From positions 806,001-870,000 of the forward strand of contig NC_014501.1 in NCBI RefSeq assembly GCF_000147335.1: a stretch of 64,000 bases of DNA, given 5' to 3'. This DNA is from Gloeothece verrucosa PCC 7822. Lineage in GTDB: Bacteria; Cyanobacteriota; Cyanobacteriia; Cyanobacteriales; Microcystaceae. The notes beneath the pieces were generated by a model that searched no databases, had not been told where the DNA came from, and saw only the letters and a list, made by a program, of their open reading frames with translations. The position numbers and the translations under genes were made by a program. Shown here in pieces: positions 55,268 through 64,000 of the stretch (positions within the stretch are counted from its first letter, which is position 1; each line of letters opens with the position of its first letter).

Positions 55268-56230
55268 CTAGTCTACCCTAATGGTAATCATCCAACTGCC
55301 CTCTTCAGAAAATTTAGGCTCACTAACAATTACTCCTTGATGTTTTAAAGCGTTATTAGGTTCACTAATGACAATCACATCTCCTTTAGCATAAGGAAAA
55401 CTACTCTCAAACTTTTTTACATCTCCTTGAGAGTTCGAGATAGTCTTTTCATCCTCTAACCAAGGATGTTTCCCCGTGACTTTAGCTTCTACATCGGCAT
55501 CTATTCTCACCTTATGAATCGCCATCTCAGGCGGTAACCCTCTTAAATACCATCGATAAACTTTGGCTAAATATTTATCATTGCCATCCCATTCCTTATC
55601 GATCTGTTTTTGTATCTCTTCAGGGACTCTTTTTTTGAGTTCCAATAAGCCTAGAGACGTAAACTCATCTCGTCCCGATTTTAGACGAGTGTAGTCTTTT
55701 AAATTAGCCTTTTTTCCCAGTTTAATTAATTGAGCTACTGGCGACAATTTTTCAGCCACTTTTGGCTCTTGATCTTGGGTTGGAACAGAAGTCTTTCTTG
55801 TCTCACCTTGATCAATACATTGATTAACCGCCGCATCCGCTAAATGATTTTCATGACGCGGAACCCAATCTAATGTCACTTTTTCAAAACTCTTGATTAA
55901 GCCCTGTACCTCTTGATAAAATTTTTGCATTCTGGCACTATTAACTTTCCATTTACGGTTCACTTGATTGATGACTAATTGACTATCTCCCTTAACCGTT
56001 AACGCTTCAATTCCTAACTCTTTAGCCTTCTGTAAGCCAACAATTAACCCTGTATACTCAGCTTCATTATTAGTGGCTACTGAAATATATTCACTAACAG
56101 TATATTTTTGTCCATCAGGCATAACCAAAACAGCCGCACCAGCCGCTTCCCCCGGATTCCCCCTAGAACCTCCATCAAAATAGAGAATAGGCAGAGAGTT
56201 TTCTGTTTTAATATTGTAGTTTTTCAGCAT
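55268..56230 (-). CDS. RNase H-like protein with C-terminal extension
   Basis: This is a 320-residue protein. Residues 15-145 are an RNase HI domain with the catalytic acids in order: YFDGGSRGNPGEAAG (Asp), NNEAEYTGLIVGL (Glu), VKGDSQLVINQVN (Asp) and HENHLADAAVNQ (Asp). All four are present. The remaining 175 residues have a helical domain (DYTRLKSGRDEFTSLGLLEL) and a small beta domain at the end (VIVISEPNNALKHQGVIVSE). The extension is longer than in typical bacterial RNase HI and is common in cyanobacterial homologues. It would cleave RNA in RNA-DNA hybrids. It is convergent with the Uma2 gene. Confidence 0.88.
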   Translation of the reverse strand: MLKNYNIKTENSLPILYFDGGSRGNPGEAAGAAVLVMPDGQKYTVSEYISVATNNEAEYTGLIVGLQKAKELGIEALTVKGDSQLVINQVNRKWKVNSARMQKFYQEVQGLIKSFEKVTLDWVPRHENHLADAAVNQCIDQGETRKTSVPTQDQEPKVAEKLSPVAQLIKLGKKANLKDYTRLKSGRDEFTSLGLLELKKRVPEEIQKQIDKEWDGNDKYLAKVYRWYLRGLPPEMAIHKVRIDADVEAKVTGKHPWLEDEKTISNSQGDVKKFESSFPYAKGDVIVISEPNNALKHQGVIVSEPKFSEEGSWMITIRVD

Positions 56231-56626
56231 AAGAAATCAACAATACTTAATCCTTTAGTGTAACAGAAAATACCCATCTCATTTGAAAAATTTTTCATCT
56301 ATCTAAAGTTTTAATTTTTTGAGTAAGGCATCTGTCTCTAGATAAAAACAGAAAAATTAAAGCCACAAATCGCTCTAAAAGTCAAGGGGAAAGGGAAAAG
56401 CCTTGATTAGACCGTTTCTTTAAGCTTTCTCCTTTCTCTTTTACCCATTGCTTACGATGGATAGCAAGCTTTTAGCAAATTGTATTACCTCCCTTGGATT
56501 TTCGAGCAAATGTACTAGACTCAGGGTTGATGTAATAAGAAAAAACTCTATGCAGAAACTACAAAGTCACAGAAACAGACTAATATACTAAACAAAATGT
56601 CATAGATAGTTTTAAATTAAATACCG
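56231..56626. other. Intergenic region with GGGGAAAGG-type repeat
   Basis: The 396 bases upstream of the RodZ-like gene contain the short repeat GGGGAAAGGGAAAAGCCTTG near 56386, related to 52553-52580, and otherwise AT-rich sequence. No ORF is supported. Promoters for the divergent RNase H and RodZ-like genes lie here, but no clear -35/-10 pair was assigned. Confidence 0.45.
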
Positions 56627-58093
56627 ATGAATAAGCTGAATTCCTCACAAGCCAAACAACTTAGGGAAGTCGCAGCCTATCTAAAACAAAAACGGATAGA
56701 ACAGTCTTTATCCCTAGAGCAAATTGCCTCCCGCACCTTTATCCGCTTACATATTCTAGAAGCTCTTGAAGCGGCACAAATTGAGCAACTGCCTGAACTA
56801 ATCTATATACAAGGTTTTATTCGTCGATATGGCGAAGTGCTACGCATTGACGGCAATAGTCTAGCTAAACGCTTAACCCAAACGGATAATGCCGTAGCTT
56901 TTGAAACCCCTTCTGCACCCTCCGCCGTTAAAGCACCTCCTCAACCGGAACCTGTGGTTAAAGCGCCCCCTCAACCAAAACCTGTGGTTAAAGCGCCTCC
57001 TCAACCGGAACCTGTCATTAAAGCGCCTCCCCAAGCTCAAAGAGTTGTTAAAACTCAAGCTCAAAGAGTGATTAAAGCGCAACCTCAAGCAGAACCGGTG
57101 CTGAAAGCGCAACCTCAAGCAGAACCGGTGCTGAAAGCGCAACCTCAAGCAGAACCGGTGCTGAAAGCGCAACCTCAAGCAGAACCGGTGCTGAAAACGC
57201 AACCTCAAGCAGAACGAGAACCCCAAAGCCCGCTACTTCAATTAGAACCGTCTATAAAACCAACTTTACAGCGTTATGGGGTTTTAATTGCCATTATTGC
57301 TTGTATAGGGACAAGTATAGCGTTATTGTATGGCCTATCTCGCTCTCGTGAACCCTATACGGTAGGAAAATCCGTCTCTCCAAACCCTTCTACTCAACCC
57401 CACCATACCACTCCTCCTGCCTCCTCAACTGTCACTAAACCTACACCAGCTAGTCGGGAACGAGTTCCCGACCCCAGTCGAGTAGTGACCACTTCACCGC
57501 CCCCTGTCAAAACCTACCCTGAAAAAACAATGATTCAATCGAGTCCGTTAGCCGTTTCCCCCTCGCCGCAAAAGAGTAGCACCCCACCCTCTCCGGTAGC
57601 GGCTTCCCCCTCGCCGCAAAAGAGTAGCACCCCACCCTCTCCGGTAGCGGTTTCACCCTCACCGCAAAAGAGTAGCACCCCACCCTCTCCGGTAGCGGCT
57701 TCCCCCTCGCCGCAAAAGAGTGCAACCCCACCCTCTCCGGTAGCGGCTTCCCCCTCGCCGCAAAAGAGTGCAACCTCACCCTCTCCGGTAGCATCGCCTG
57801 CCTCCTCAGCCAAGAAACCCAGCAACGCGCCCTTATCAGTGGCATTAGCTTTAGATGGAACATCTTGGTTAAAAGTCTTAGTCGATGGAAAAACCCAATA
57901 TGAAGGAACCTTGGAAGCAGGAGTCAAACAAAATTGGACAGCACAGGAAAAAGTAACCATCATAGCCGGTAATGCTGGTGCTGTAACCTATTCAGTCAAT
58001 TCCAAGCCAGCCCAACGTTTAGGAGAAGCTGGAGAAGTTAAAGAAATCAAATTGACTCCGGTTGATAACCTGAAACCGACCCCGACACCGTAA
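56627..58093 (+). CDS. RodZ-like protein: HTH, repetitive linker, TM, DUF4115-type domain
   Basis: This is a 488-residue protein. Residues 5-80 form a RodZ-type HTH (AAYLKQKRIEQSLSLEQIASRTFIRLHILEALE). A Pro/Ala/Gln/Lys-rich linker with PQAEPVLKAQ repeats covers about 100-200. One TM segment (YGVLIAIIACIGTSIALLYG) lies near 220. A second repetitive Pro/Ser region (SPSPQKSSTPPSPVA) follows, then a beta-rich C-terminal domain (WLKVLVDGKTQYEGTLEAGV) of DUF4115 type. RodZ proteins link the cytoskeleton (MreB) to cell-shape control. The repeats make the gene prone to length change. It lies upstream of gatA. Confidence 0.85.
   Translation: MNKLNSSQAKQLREVAAYLKQKRIEQSLSLEQIASRTFIRLHILEALEAAQIEQLPELIYIQGFIRRYGEVLRIDGNSLAKRLTQTDNAVAFETPSAPSAVKAPPQPEPVVKAPPQPKPVVKAPPQPEPVIKAPPQAQRVVKTQAQRVIKAQPQAEPVLKAQPQAEPVLKAQPQAEPVLKAQPQAEPVLKTQPQAEREPQSPLLQLEPSIKPTLQRYGVLIAIIACIGTSIALLYGLSRSREPYTVGKSVSPNPSTQPHHTTPPASSTVTKPTPASRERVPDPSRVVTTSPPPVKTYPEKTMIQSSPLAVSPSPQKSSTPPSPVAASPSPQKSSTPPSPVAVSPSPQKSSTPPSPVAASPSPQKSATPPSPVAASPSPQKSATSPSPVASPASSAKKPSNAPLSVALALDGTSWLKVLVDGKTQYEGTLEAGVKQNWTAQEKVTIIAGNAGAVTYSVNSKPAQRLGEAGEVKEIKLTPVDNLKPTPTP
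57077..57196 (+). repeat. Four perfect 30-bp tandem repeats in the RodZ-like gene
   Basis: Four identical units, starting GCGCAACCTCAAGCAGAACC, run from 57077 to 57196 and are followed by a degenerate fifth. Each encodes the ten residues AQPQAEPVLK. The perfection at nucleotide level indicates recent amplification. Confidence 0.92.
57557..57796 (+). repeat. Five 48-bp tandem repeats in the RodZ-like gene
   Basis: Five near-identical 48-base units (start TCCCCCTCGCCGCAAAAGAG) encode the 16-residue repeat SPSPQKSSTPPSPVAA. Differences between units are few (for example GTAGCA versus GTGCAA). The minus strand is fully open through this region, giving long antisense frames that are not genes. 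Confidence 0.92.
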
Positions 58094-58221
58094 TCACTTT
58101 TTGTTGACATTGATTCGTCAAAATCTCTAAAACTGCTCAAAGCACCTAAGTTTTTTGCTAAAGTGTCAGATGCAGATAGATTTTATTGGCTAAAAATAAA
58201 TTCATTTTCCAAGGAAAACTC

Positions 58222-59670
58222 ATGGCATCGATCCGCGAACTCCATCAACAATTGGTTAAAAAAGAGCGTTCTGCTGTTGAAATTACCACAGAAGCTCTAG
58301 AACGTATAGAAGCCCTAGAACCCTCACTACATAGCTTCTTGTATATCACAGCAGATCAAGCTTTAGAAACGGCCAAGAAAGTCGATGCGAAAATTGCGGC
58401 CAAACAAGAAATCGGACTCCTAGAAGGTATTCCCATCGCTATCAAAGATAATATGTGTACTCAGGGAATTCCCACCACTTGCGGCTCAAAAATTCTGGAA
58501 AATTTTGTTCCTCCTTATGAGTCGACGGTTACCCAGAAACTCAAAGAATTAGGAACCATTGCCCTCGGAAAAACGAATTTAGATGAATTTGCAATGGGAA
58601 GTTCCACAGAAACCTCGGGTTATCAAGTGACCGCTAACCCTTGGGATTTGTCGCGAGTGCCGGGAGGATCATCCGGTGGTTCAGCCGCTGCCGTCGCCGC
58701 CGAAGAAGCCGTCGTGGCCCTAGGATCAGATACAGGCGGATCAATTCGTCAACCCGCTTCTTATTGCGGTGTAGTAGGATTAAAACCCACCTATGGGTTA
58801 GTGTCTCGTTTTGGCTTAGTGGCTTACGCCTCATCTTTGGATCAAATCGGACCTTTTGCGAGAACAGTAGAAGATGCCGCCATTTTCTTAGGAGCGATCG
58901 CCGGTTATGACCCTAAAGACTCCACCTCTTTAAACATTGAAATTCCCGACTATACCAAATTCCTCAAACCGAAATTATCTAAACTGAAAATAGGCATTAT
59001 TAAAGAAACTTTTGGAGAAGGATTAGATCCGGTTGTAGGCGAAGCCGTCCATCAAGCAGTAGAACAACTGAAAAAATTAGGCGCTAAAATTAAAGAAATT
59101 TCTTGTCCTCGTTTCCGCTACGGTTTACCGGCTTACTATATCATCGCTCCTTCAGAAGCCTCTGCTAATTTAGCTCGCTATGATGCGGTTAAATACGGCA
59201 TTCGCAAAGATGCTGATACTTTAATGTCGATGTATACCGGCACTAGAGCCAGTGGTTTTGGGACAGAAGTCAAGCGGCGCATTATGTTAGGCACTTATGC
59301 CCTCTCGGCAGGGTACTATGATGCTTATTATCTCAAAGCCCAAAAAGTTAGGACTCTGATTAAACAAGATTTTGATCAGGCTTTTGAAGAAGTGGATGTC
59401 TTAGTTTGCCCTACGGCCCCCACCACCGCCTTTAAAGCCGGCGAAAAAACCGATGATCCCCTCAGTATGTATTTGTCAGATTTGATGACCATTCCCGTCA
59501 ATTTAGGCGGGTTGCCAGGCATGAGTATTCCCTGTGGCTTTGATAGTTTAGGATTGCCTATCGGAATGCAGTTAATTAGCAATGTGTTGCGCGAAGATTT
59601 ACTCTTTCAAGTGGCCTTCGCTTATGAAAATTCTACGGATTGGCATAAGAAAAAACCTCCTATAAAATAA
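58222..59670 (+). CDS. gatA: Aspartyl/glutamyl-tRNA amidotransferase subunit A
   Basis: ATG 58222 ([20 protein letters not shown]) follows AAGGA and gives 482 residues; an upstream in-frame TTG (58186) is rejected. The amidase signature is complete: catalytic Lys in [20 protein letters not shown], and the Ser-cis-Ser region [33 protein letters not shown]. GatA supplies ammonia from glutamine to GatB for transamidation of Glu-tRNA(Gln) and Asp-tRNA(Asn). gatB and gatC are not in the window, which is usual for cyanobacteria. Confidence 0.96.
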   Translation: MASIRELHQQLVKKERSAVEITTEALERIEALEPSLHSFLYITADQALETAKKVDAKIAAKQEIGLLEGIPIAIKDNMCTQGIPTTCGSKILENFVPPYESTVTQKLKELGTIALGKTNLDEFAMGSSTETSGYQVTANPWDLSRVPGGSSGGSAAAVAAEEAVVALGSDTGGSIRQPASYCGVVGLKPTYGLVSRFGLVAYASSLDQIGPFARTVEDAAIFLGAIAGYDPKDSTSLNIEIPDYTKFLKPKLSKLKIGIIKETFGEGLDPVVGEAVHQAVEQLKKLGAKIKEISCPRFRYGLPAYYIIAPSEASANLARYDAVKYGIRKDADTLMSMYTGTRASGFGTEVKRRIMLGTYALSAGYYDAYYLKAQKVRTLIKQDFDQAFEEVDVLVCPTAPTTAFKAGEKTDDPLSMYLSDLMTIPVNLGGLPGMSIPCGFDSLGLPIGMQLISNVLREDLLFQVAFAYENSTDWHKKKPPIK

Positions 59671-59742
59671 GAGGCATTTATGATAAACGCAAAAATTTAA
59701 CCTCTCAAATCCTGAGATTTTAACAAAAAGGAACAACCGAAG

Positions 59743-60630
59743 ATGGTCATTAACTTCTGGATTAAGTTACTCCTTAAAGGCTTAGGCTTAGGAGTAATTG
59801 CCTACTTGCTCATCTGCATCGCTTTGTGGATATGGCAAAAGCGGCTAATCTTCTCTCCCTCCTCGAGGATCAAATCCACTCCCTCAGACTTGGGGTTAGC
59901 TTACTCACAGGTGTGGATTCCGGTCTTAACCTGGGAAGGGAAACTAGAAAAGATGCACGCCTGGTGGATTCCCTCCGAGTCTTCCTCTTCAGAAGTTTTG
60001 CTCTATCTGCATGGGAATGGAGTCAATATGGGGGCTAATTTAGGCCCAATCGAAAAATTCCATCAAATGGGATTCAATGTCTTGATGATTGATTATCGGG
60101 GTTACGGACGCAGTGAAGGTAAATTTCCCAGTGAGTCAGAAGTCTATCGAGATGCACAAGCCGCCTGGGACTACTTAGTGCTAAAACAAAAAATCGCACC
60201 CGAGGCAATCTTTATCTTTGGTCATTCTTTAGGGGGAGCAGTCGCTATTGATTTAGCAGTACGCAAACCCAATGCCGCCGGGGTGATTCTAGAAAGTGCT
60301 TTTACCTCAATGGTAGACATGATTGATCATCTACCGCTTTACCGTTTTATTCCGGCTAAATTGGTCTTAAATCAGCGTTTTGATAATCTTAGTAAGTTAA
60401 AATTACTGCGTGTGCCCTTGATGCTCATTCATGGAACCCAAGACTGCACGGTTCCTCCGAGCATGAGTCAGGTACTTTATGATCTGGCACCGGTTCCCAA
60501 ACAATTGTTATTTATTCCTCTGGCCGGCCATAATGATGTGTCGCGGGTGGGTGGCGAAGACTATATTCAGGGGTTGGAAAATTTCCGTCAATTAGCACTC
60601 ACTCATCAACGCCAGTTAGCCGAACGTTAA
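59743..60630 (+). CDS. Membrane-anchored alpha/beta hydrolase
   Basis: This is a 295-residue protein. An N-terminal TM segment (LLLKGLGLGVIAYLLICIAL) anchors it, followed by an alpha/beta hydrolase domain with YLHGNGVNMG (oxyanion), GHSLGGAVAID (nucleophile Ser), HGTQDCTVP (Asp) and LAGHNDV (His). The family (BD-FAE/ABHD12/13-like, Bem46) is common in cyanobacteria. The active site probably faces the cytoplasm or periplasm depending on orientation, which cannot be decided. It is convergent with a small minus-strand gene, overlapping it by 4 bases. Confidence 0.9.
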   Translation: MVINFWIKLLLKGLGLGVIAYLLICIALWIWQKRLIFSPSSRIKSTPSDLGLAYSQVWIPVLTWEGKLEKMHAWWIPSESSSSEVLLYLHGNGVNMGANLGPIEKFHQMGFNVLMIDYRGYGRSEGKFPSESEVYRDAQAAWDYLVLKQKIAPEAIFIFGHSLGGAVAIDLAVRKPNAAGVILESAFTSMVDMIDHLPLYRFIPAKLVLNQRFDNLSKLKLLRVPLMLIHGTQDCTVPPSMSQVLYDLAPVPKQLLFIPLAGHNDVSRVGGEDYIQGLENFRQLALTHQRQLAER

Positions 60631-60827
60631 AAATCATCAGGAATAACCCATTTAGGCGGTTCTGTCAACTTTTTCAGACGGGCTGCCTCTGCCATTTCTA
60701 ACATTTTATCTAAAGAGGTTTCTTGAATAAACTTTTCTGTTTGGGCCAGATGTTCTCGATGAGGACATTTCTCTTTTAAAATACATCCATTTATACAGTC
60801 TCTGGCACAATCTACTGTAATTTCCAT
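60627..60827 (-). CDS. Small conserved cysteine-containing protein
   Basis: This 66-residue protein encodes MEITVDCARDCINGCILKEK CPHREHLAQTEKFIQETSLD and ends PPKWVIPDDF. It has four Cys in the first 22 residues (CARDC, C, C), suggesting a metal site. The short length and end motif W-V-I-PDD recur in cyanobacterial hypothetical proteins. The 3' end overlaps the convergent hydrolase gene by 4 bases. Confidence 0.72.
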   Translation of the reverse strand: MEITVDCARDCINGCILKEKCPHREHLAQTEKFIQETSLDKMLEMAEAARLKKLTEPPKWVIPDDF

Positions 60828-61294
60828 TATTTTCTCCTACTCATTTATTGAAAACATGAAAATCTCATCATAAAACTTAACACATTGGAGAGCTTTGTTC
60901 AACTTTTATCCGATTAACAATAAAAATTAACTTTCTTAAAGTTTAGCGAGTAAATACTTACGTGGCAACAAAACATAAAAGCCGCAAGCCTAAGTATATG
61001 TTCTACAGACCAATAGGCAGATTTAAGATAAAATAAAAATTAAGAATCTCACTAGCTGAGATACGCGCGCATTGACTCGAGTTGCATCTGATAGAGAGAT
61101 TTTGTGGAGGTTGATATGAACAACAGATGGGTTTTCAAGCTATCTGATTATAGGTAGCGAGAAAGTCACCATAGCACCTCACGGCTTCTAAACAGAACGA
61201 GATCAGTCAATGACAGCAACTCGGTATAAATCTCATCACAATTGATGGGATTACCTCTATATCTGCTTCTAGAACTTTGTAGAGAACCCCGTAA
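60828..61294. other. Intergenic region before the NACHT gene with a 13-codon leader ORF
   Basis: The 467 bases contain a hairpin (ATCTCACTAGCTGAGAT near 61046-61062) and a 13-codon ORF, ATG 61116 to TAG 61155-61157 (MNNRWVFKLSDYR), preceded by a strong GTGGAGG. The ORF ends about 140 bases before the NACHT start and might be a regulatory leader peptide. The minus-strand frames from 61166 to 61500 overlap the NACHT gene and are rejected. Confidence 0.4.
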
Positions 61295-64000
61295 ATGATG
61301 ACACAACAGGGATCGGAACAACAAGCAACGCTGGTATCCCCCCAGAAGCTTAACATTGATTGGCAGCAAGTGTGCCAAGCGATCTGGAAAAATTCTGTAC
61401 CCATCAATCCCCTGACAACACAACCGAAGGAGACAGAAGCGCAATGGGAAAAAATACATCTGTCATTGGGGTTAATTAAACACAAAAAAAACAAATTCAA
61501 TGGGGGAAATCTCCTAGATGGGCCGAACTATGGACAGGGATACAGCTTAGGAGAAACCCACCAGCAGCGCGAGAATCCTGAACAGTCGGAGATCGTACAG
61601 ATATATAACGAAAAAGAATTTTGTCAGCAAATTCTGTGCCAACAAAAAAGCGCCAAGGCAGGGCAAAGAATCGCCATTATAGGAGAATCTAGTAGCGGAA
61701 AAACCGTACTTCTCCATCAAATTACCGCTTGGATTTTAGACAATACACAAGACCTGCCCATCTGGATTTCTATGGCAGAACTGGGAGAAACTCCCCTATA
61801 TGAATATTTACAACAAAAGTGGCTCAAACGAGTCGCTAAAACCCAAGATGAACTAACCCGACAATGGCAAAACTCTCTAGATGAATTGCTCAAAAGTGGT
61901 CGAGTCTGGCTGCTTCTCGATGGCGTAGAACAAATGCCGCTCGAACAACTCGAAAAACTTCCCGTAACCGTCAATTCTCAAACCCGGGGATTAATTCATG
62001 ACCCCTTATCGGAAACCCTACAACAACTTGAGGGATGGGCAGATGAAACACGAGTCATCTTGACCAGTCGAGATGATGTTTTAATTAATAAAAATACGCT
62101 CTCCCATTACCAGGTTTTTCGTCCTCTAGAATTAACCTATCCCGAACAAGTAAAGCCATTTATTAATCAATGGTTTGCTCAAAATACTGTCAGCAAAACC
62201 CCCTCATCAGCCAAAAAACATCGCTCTCAAAATTTAGCCAAGTTAGCCGAGCAACTGGTCTTGTCCCTAGAAGAATTTGGATACTATAGAATTCAAGACC
62301 TGCTCCAAACGCCATTAAGATTATCCTTATTATGCCGAGAAACCCTGCAAAATAGAGCCAAATTGCCGGCAACAACCGCCCAGATTTTTGACAAAATCGT
62401 CCATCAATATTATCAATGGCAAGCGGAAACCGTACCCCTCAACGCTCAACAACAACAAGAACTTAATCAAGCCTTGGGAAAATTAGCCCTCTGCGCTTTA
62501 GACAACCCTCACCATCCCCATTGGCTCTATCATCATCAGATCACTGAAACCCTAGGAGACGAAGAACTTTTATTACAATTAGCCTTGCGTTTGGGATGGC
62601 TAAGACCCATCGGCATAACCGCTAATGCAACTAAAGAAAAAGTATATAGCTTTAGCGATCACAAATTGCAAGCGTATCTGGCCGCTACCCTCATCGAGGA
62701 TTGGCAATTTTTCCTCAATCATCCCCTAGGAAGCATTAGTTCTCTACCCTCAACCCCCTGCGGTAGTTCTTATCGAATTTTTGCCCCACAATGGAAGCCA
62801 GTCATTAAACTGTGGATAGGAAGAGAAGAAATTAAGCCAGAAGATAAAGAAGCATTTTTACAAGGATTAGTGCAATTTGCCGATGGCTGTGAAACCGATA
62901 ATTATTATGGAAAACGCGCTTATTTTTTAGCCGCTTCAGCTTTAGCTGAATTCCCAGATGGTGAGCAAACCAACGCCATTTTATTGCAGTTGTTACAGTG
63001 GTGCTTTTTTGATGCTCAAATATCTCCCTTAATTGCCCAAGCTGCCAAAGCCGCCTTAAGAGAAACCCATCGGAAATTAGCCATCCCTGCTTTAATTCAA
63101 TTATTAACCACCATAAAAAACGAAAGCATTAAACGAGAAATTTTTAAAACCCTAGAAAAAATCGGACAGGGAAATGCTGAATGTATAGCCGCCTTAAAAG
63201 AAATGCTCGCCTCAAATTCAGCCTTCCCGATGCGGTGGCAAGTAGCCGAAACCCTAGGAAAAATCGACCCCGGCAATAGTGAGGCCATCGCTACTATTGT
63301 CAATATATTAGAAACGGCGAACCATGAAGAAAGCAGACAGATAGCCTTTAAGAGTTTAGAAAAAATAGGTAAAGGCAATTTTAAAGCCATTACCACCCTA
63401 AAACAAGTTATTACTACCACTCATTCAGCCATCAGTAGACGACGAGCCTTTGAAACCCTTGAAACCATTGGTTACCAGAATGCAACCGCCATTGCGGCCT
63501 TAGTTCAATTGATTCGCACCAACTCAGATCAAGGAATTCGCTGTTCCTCGGCAGAAAGTTTAGAAAAAATTGATCCCGGTAATCCTACAGCCATTACGGT
63601 GTTAGTACAATTGGTTAAGGGTGCCAACAATGAAGAAATCCAAAAACAAGCCGTTTATAGTCTCGGAGAAATTAGCCCCGGCAACCCCCAAGCTATCAGC
63701 GTTCTGGGGAAAATGTTATCGCCCAATTATGATGTTTTTCTGCGTTGGATGGCCATCAGTAGTCTCGGAAAAATTGGCAATGGAAACTCTGAAGCAATTA
63801 GTGCATTAGTCAATTTAATTAAATCAGATGAGCGACTATTACGAAAGGATGCGATTGAAAGTTTAAGCAAAATTGATCCCCATAATGAAGAAGTGATAAC
63901 CGCTTTAGTCAGATTGATAGACTCGGAACAAGATGAATCGATCCGACGAGAAGCCGCCGAAAATTTGGGCAAAATACCCTCTCCTAATTTCAGTGCAAAG
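61295..64000 (+). CDS. NACHT-type NTPase with C-terminal HEAT repeats, 3' end outside window
   Basis: The frame is open from ATG 61295 (MMTQQGSEQQATLVSPQKLN) to the window edge, 902 codons without a stop. An N-terminal region (1-110) is followed by a NACHT NTPase: P-loop GESSSGKT at residues 130-137, Walker B VWLLLDGVEQM near 204-214, and the sensor-like VILTSRDD. A helical NACHT-associated region covers about 300-520. From about residue 580 HEAT-like repeats of roughly 35 residues (TLEKIGQGN, SLEKIGKGN, SLGKIGNGN types) continue to the edge. The type is widespread in cyanobacteria and related to antiphage or signalling STAND NTPases. Confidence 0.85.
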   Translation, partial: MMTQQGSEQQATLVSPQKLNIDWQQVCQAIWKNSVPINPLTTQPKETEAQWEKIHLSLGLIKHKKNKFNGGNLLDGPNYGQGYSLGETHQQRENPEQSEIVQIYNEKEFCQQILCQQKSAKAGQRIAIIGESSSGKTVLLHQITAWILDNTQDLPIWISMAELGETPLYEYLQQKWLKRVAKTQDELTRQWQNSLDELLKSGRVWLLLDGVEQMPLEQLEKLPVTVNSQTRGLIHDPLSETLQQLEGWADETRVILTSRDDVLINKNTLSHYQVFRPLELTYPEQVKPFINQWFAQNTVSKTPSSAKKHRSQNLAKLAEQLVLSLEEFGYYRIQDLLQTPLRLSLLCRETLQNRAKLPATTAQIFDKIVHQYYQWQAETVPLNAQQQQELNQALGKLALCALDNPHHPHWLYHHQITETLGDEELLLQLALRLGWLRPIGITANATKEKVYSFSDHKLQAYLAATLIEDWQFFLNHPLGSISSLPSTPCGSSYRIFAPQWKPVIKLWIGREEIKPEDKEAFLQGLVQFADGCETDNYYGKRAYFLAASALAEFPDGEQTNAILLQLLQWCFFDAQISPLIAQAAKAALRETHRKLAIPALIQLLTTIKNESIKREIFKTLEKIGQGNAECIAALKEMLASNSAFPMRWQVAETLGKIDPGNSEAIATIVNILETANHEESRQIAFKSLEKIGKGNFKAITTLKQVITTTHSAISRRRAFETLETIGYQNATAIAALVQLIRTNSDQGIRCSSAESLEKIDPGNPTAITVLVQLVKGANNEEIQKQAVYSLGEISPGNPQAISVLGKMLSPNYDVFLRWMAISSLGKIGNGNSEAISALVNLIKSDERLLRKDAIESLSKIDPHNEEVITALVRLIDSEQDESIRREAAENLGKIPSPNFSAK

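Noticed and set aside
57507..57963. Long minus-strand frames of 118 and 142 residues in the RodZ-like gene
   Set aside because: They arise from tandem repeats of period divisible by three on the coding strand and are repetitive shadows.
61166..61500. Two minus-strand frames of 97 residues
   Set aside because: Both are antisense to the start of the NACHT-HEAT gene, which has a long uninterrupted frame with clear motifs.

Overview
The window looks like chromosome of a unicellular cyanobacterium, probably from the Cyanothece/Gloeothece/Crocosphaera/Microcystis neighbourhood. This is inferred from gene content and base use; no database was searched. Signs are HIP1 octamers GCGATCGC (for example 31864, 34103, 39021), the fused arginine dihydrolase/ornithine cyclodeaminase ArgZ, several small families typical of cyanobacteria (DUF2256, DUF1816, DUF2949, DUF6887/6888, COP23), three Uma2-type nucleases, moderate AT richness, and many short palindromic spacer repeats. 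No rRNA, tRNA or CRISPR array was recognised.

Layout. 1-7.3 kb: a cut-off flippase-like membrane protein, a membrane/coiled-coil protein, DUF2256, Uma2, an isoaspartyl peptidase, a secreted COP23 protein, a candidate rod-shaped small RNA (5049-5153) and argZ. 7.5-17 kb is an accessory zone of toxin-antitoxin type genes around acnB, many of them orphaned or broken: a polymorphic-toxin tip with an immunity-like gene, a frameshifted DUF6887 beside DUF6888, two YgiT zinc fingers, an orphan HicB, a DUF262 gene whose nucleotidyltransferase partner carries an in-frame TGA, a RelE/Phd-type pair, XisH/XisI, and BrnA with a BrnT remnant. 17-34 kb is mostly core: acs, two unknown helical proteins, a MITE-like element, an operon of pentapeptide protein-cutA-cynS, carA, an STAS protein, mrnC-rlmB, hydrolases, cobS and tgt.

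34.15-35.5 kb holds an IS200/IS605-type element encoding an IsrB-like protein (RuvC without HNH, PLMP motif, Arg-rich bridge helix). The roughly 190 bases before the ORF fold into a multibranched structure expected for an omega RNA. The element sits exactly at the 3' end of tgt and supplies its stop codon. 36-43 kb: a GH63-like glycosidase and metH. 43-50 kb is a second accessory zone: two small ORFs (one broken), a two-gene TerB/membrane/coiled-coil cassette, Uma2 and a Roco protein (LRR-Roc-COR).

50-52.5 kb contains two related leaders that match the c-di-AMP (ydaO/yuaA) riboswitch core. One precedes two small unknown genes and the other precedes a GT4 glycosyltransferase. 52.7-60.8 kb is core again: murE, a glutaredoxin-like protein, Uma2, an RNase H protein, a RodZ-like protein with long perfect tandem repeats, gatA and an alpha/beta hydrolase. 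The window ends inside a large NACHT-HEAT protein that resembles defence or signalling NTPases.

Working together: ArgZ, the isoaspartyl peptidase, cyanase and CarA are all nitrogen-metabolism functions, while acnB and acs feed central carbon. The strongest leads for new biology are the IsrB/omega-RNA element, the duplicated c-di-AMP riboswitches, the TerB cassette and the candidate rod RNA.
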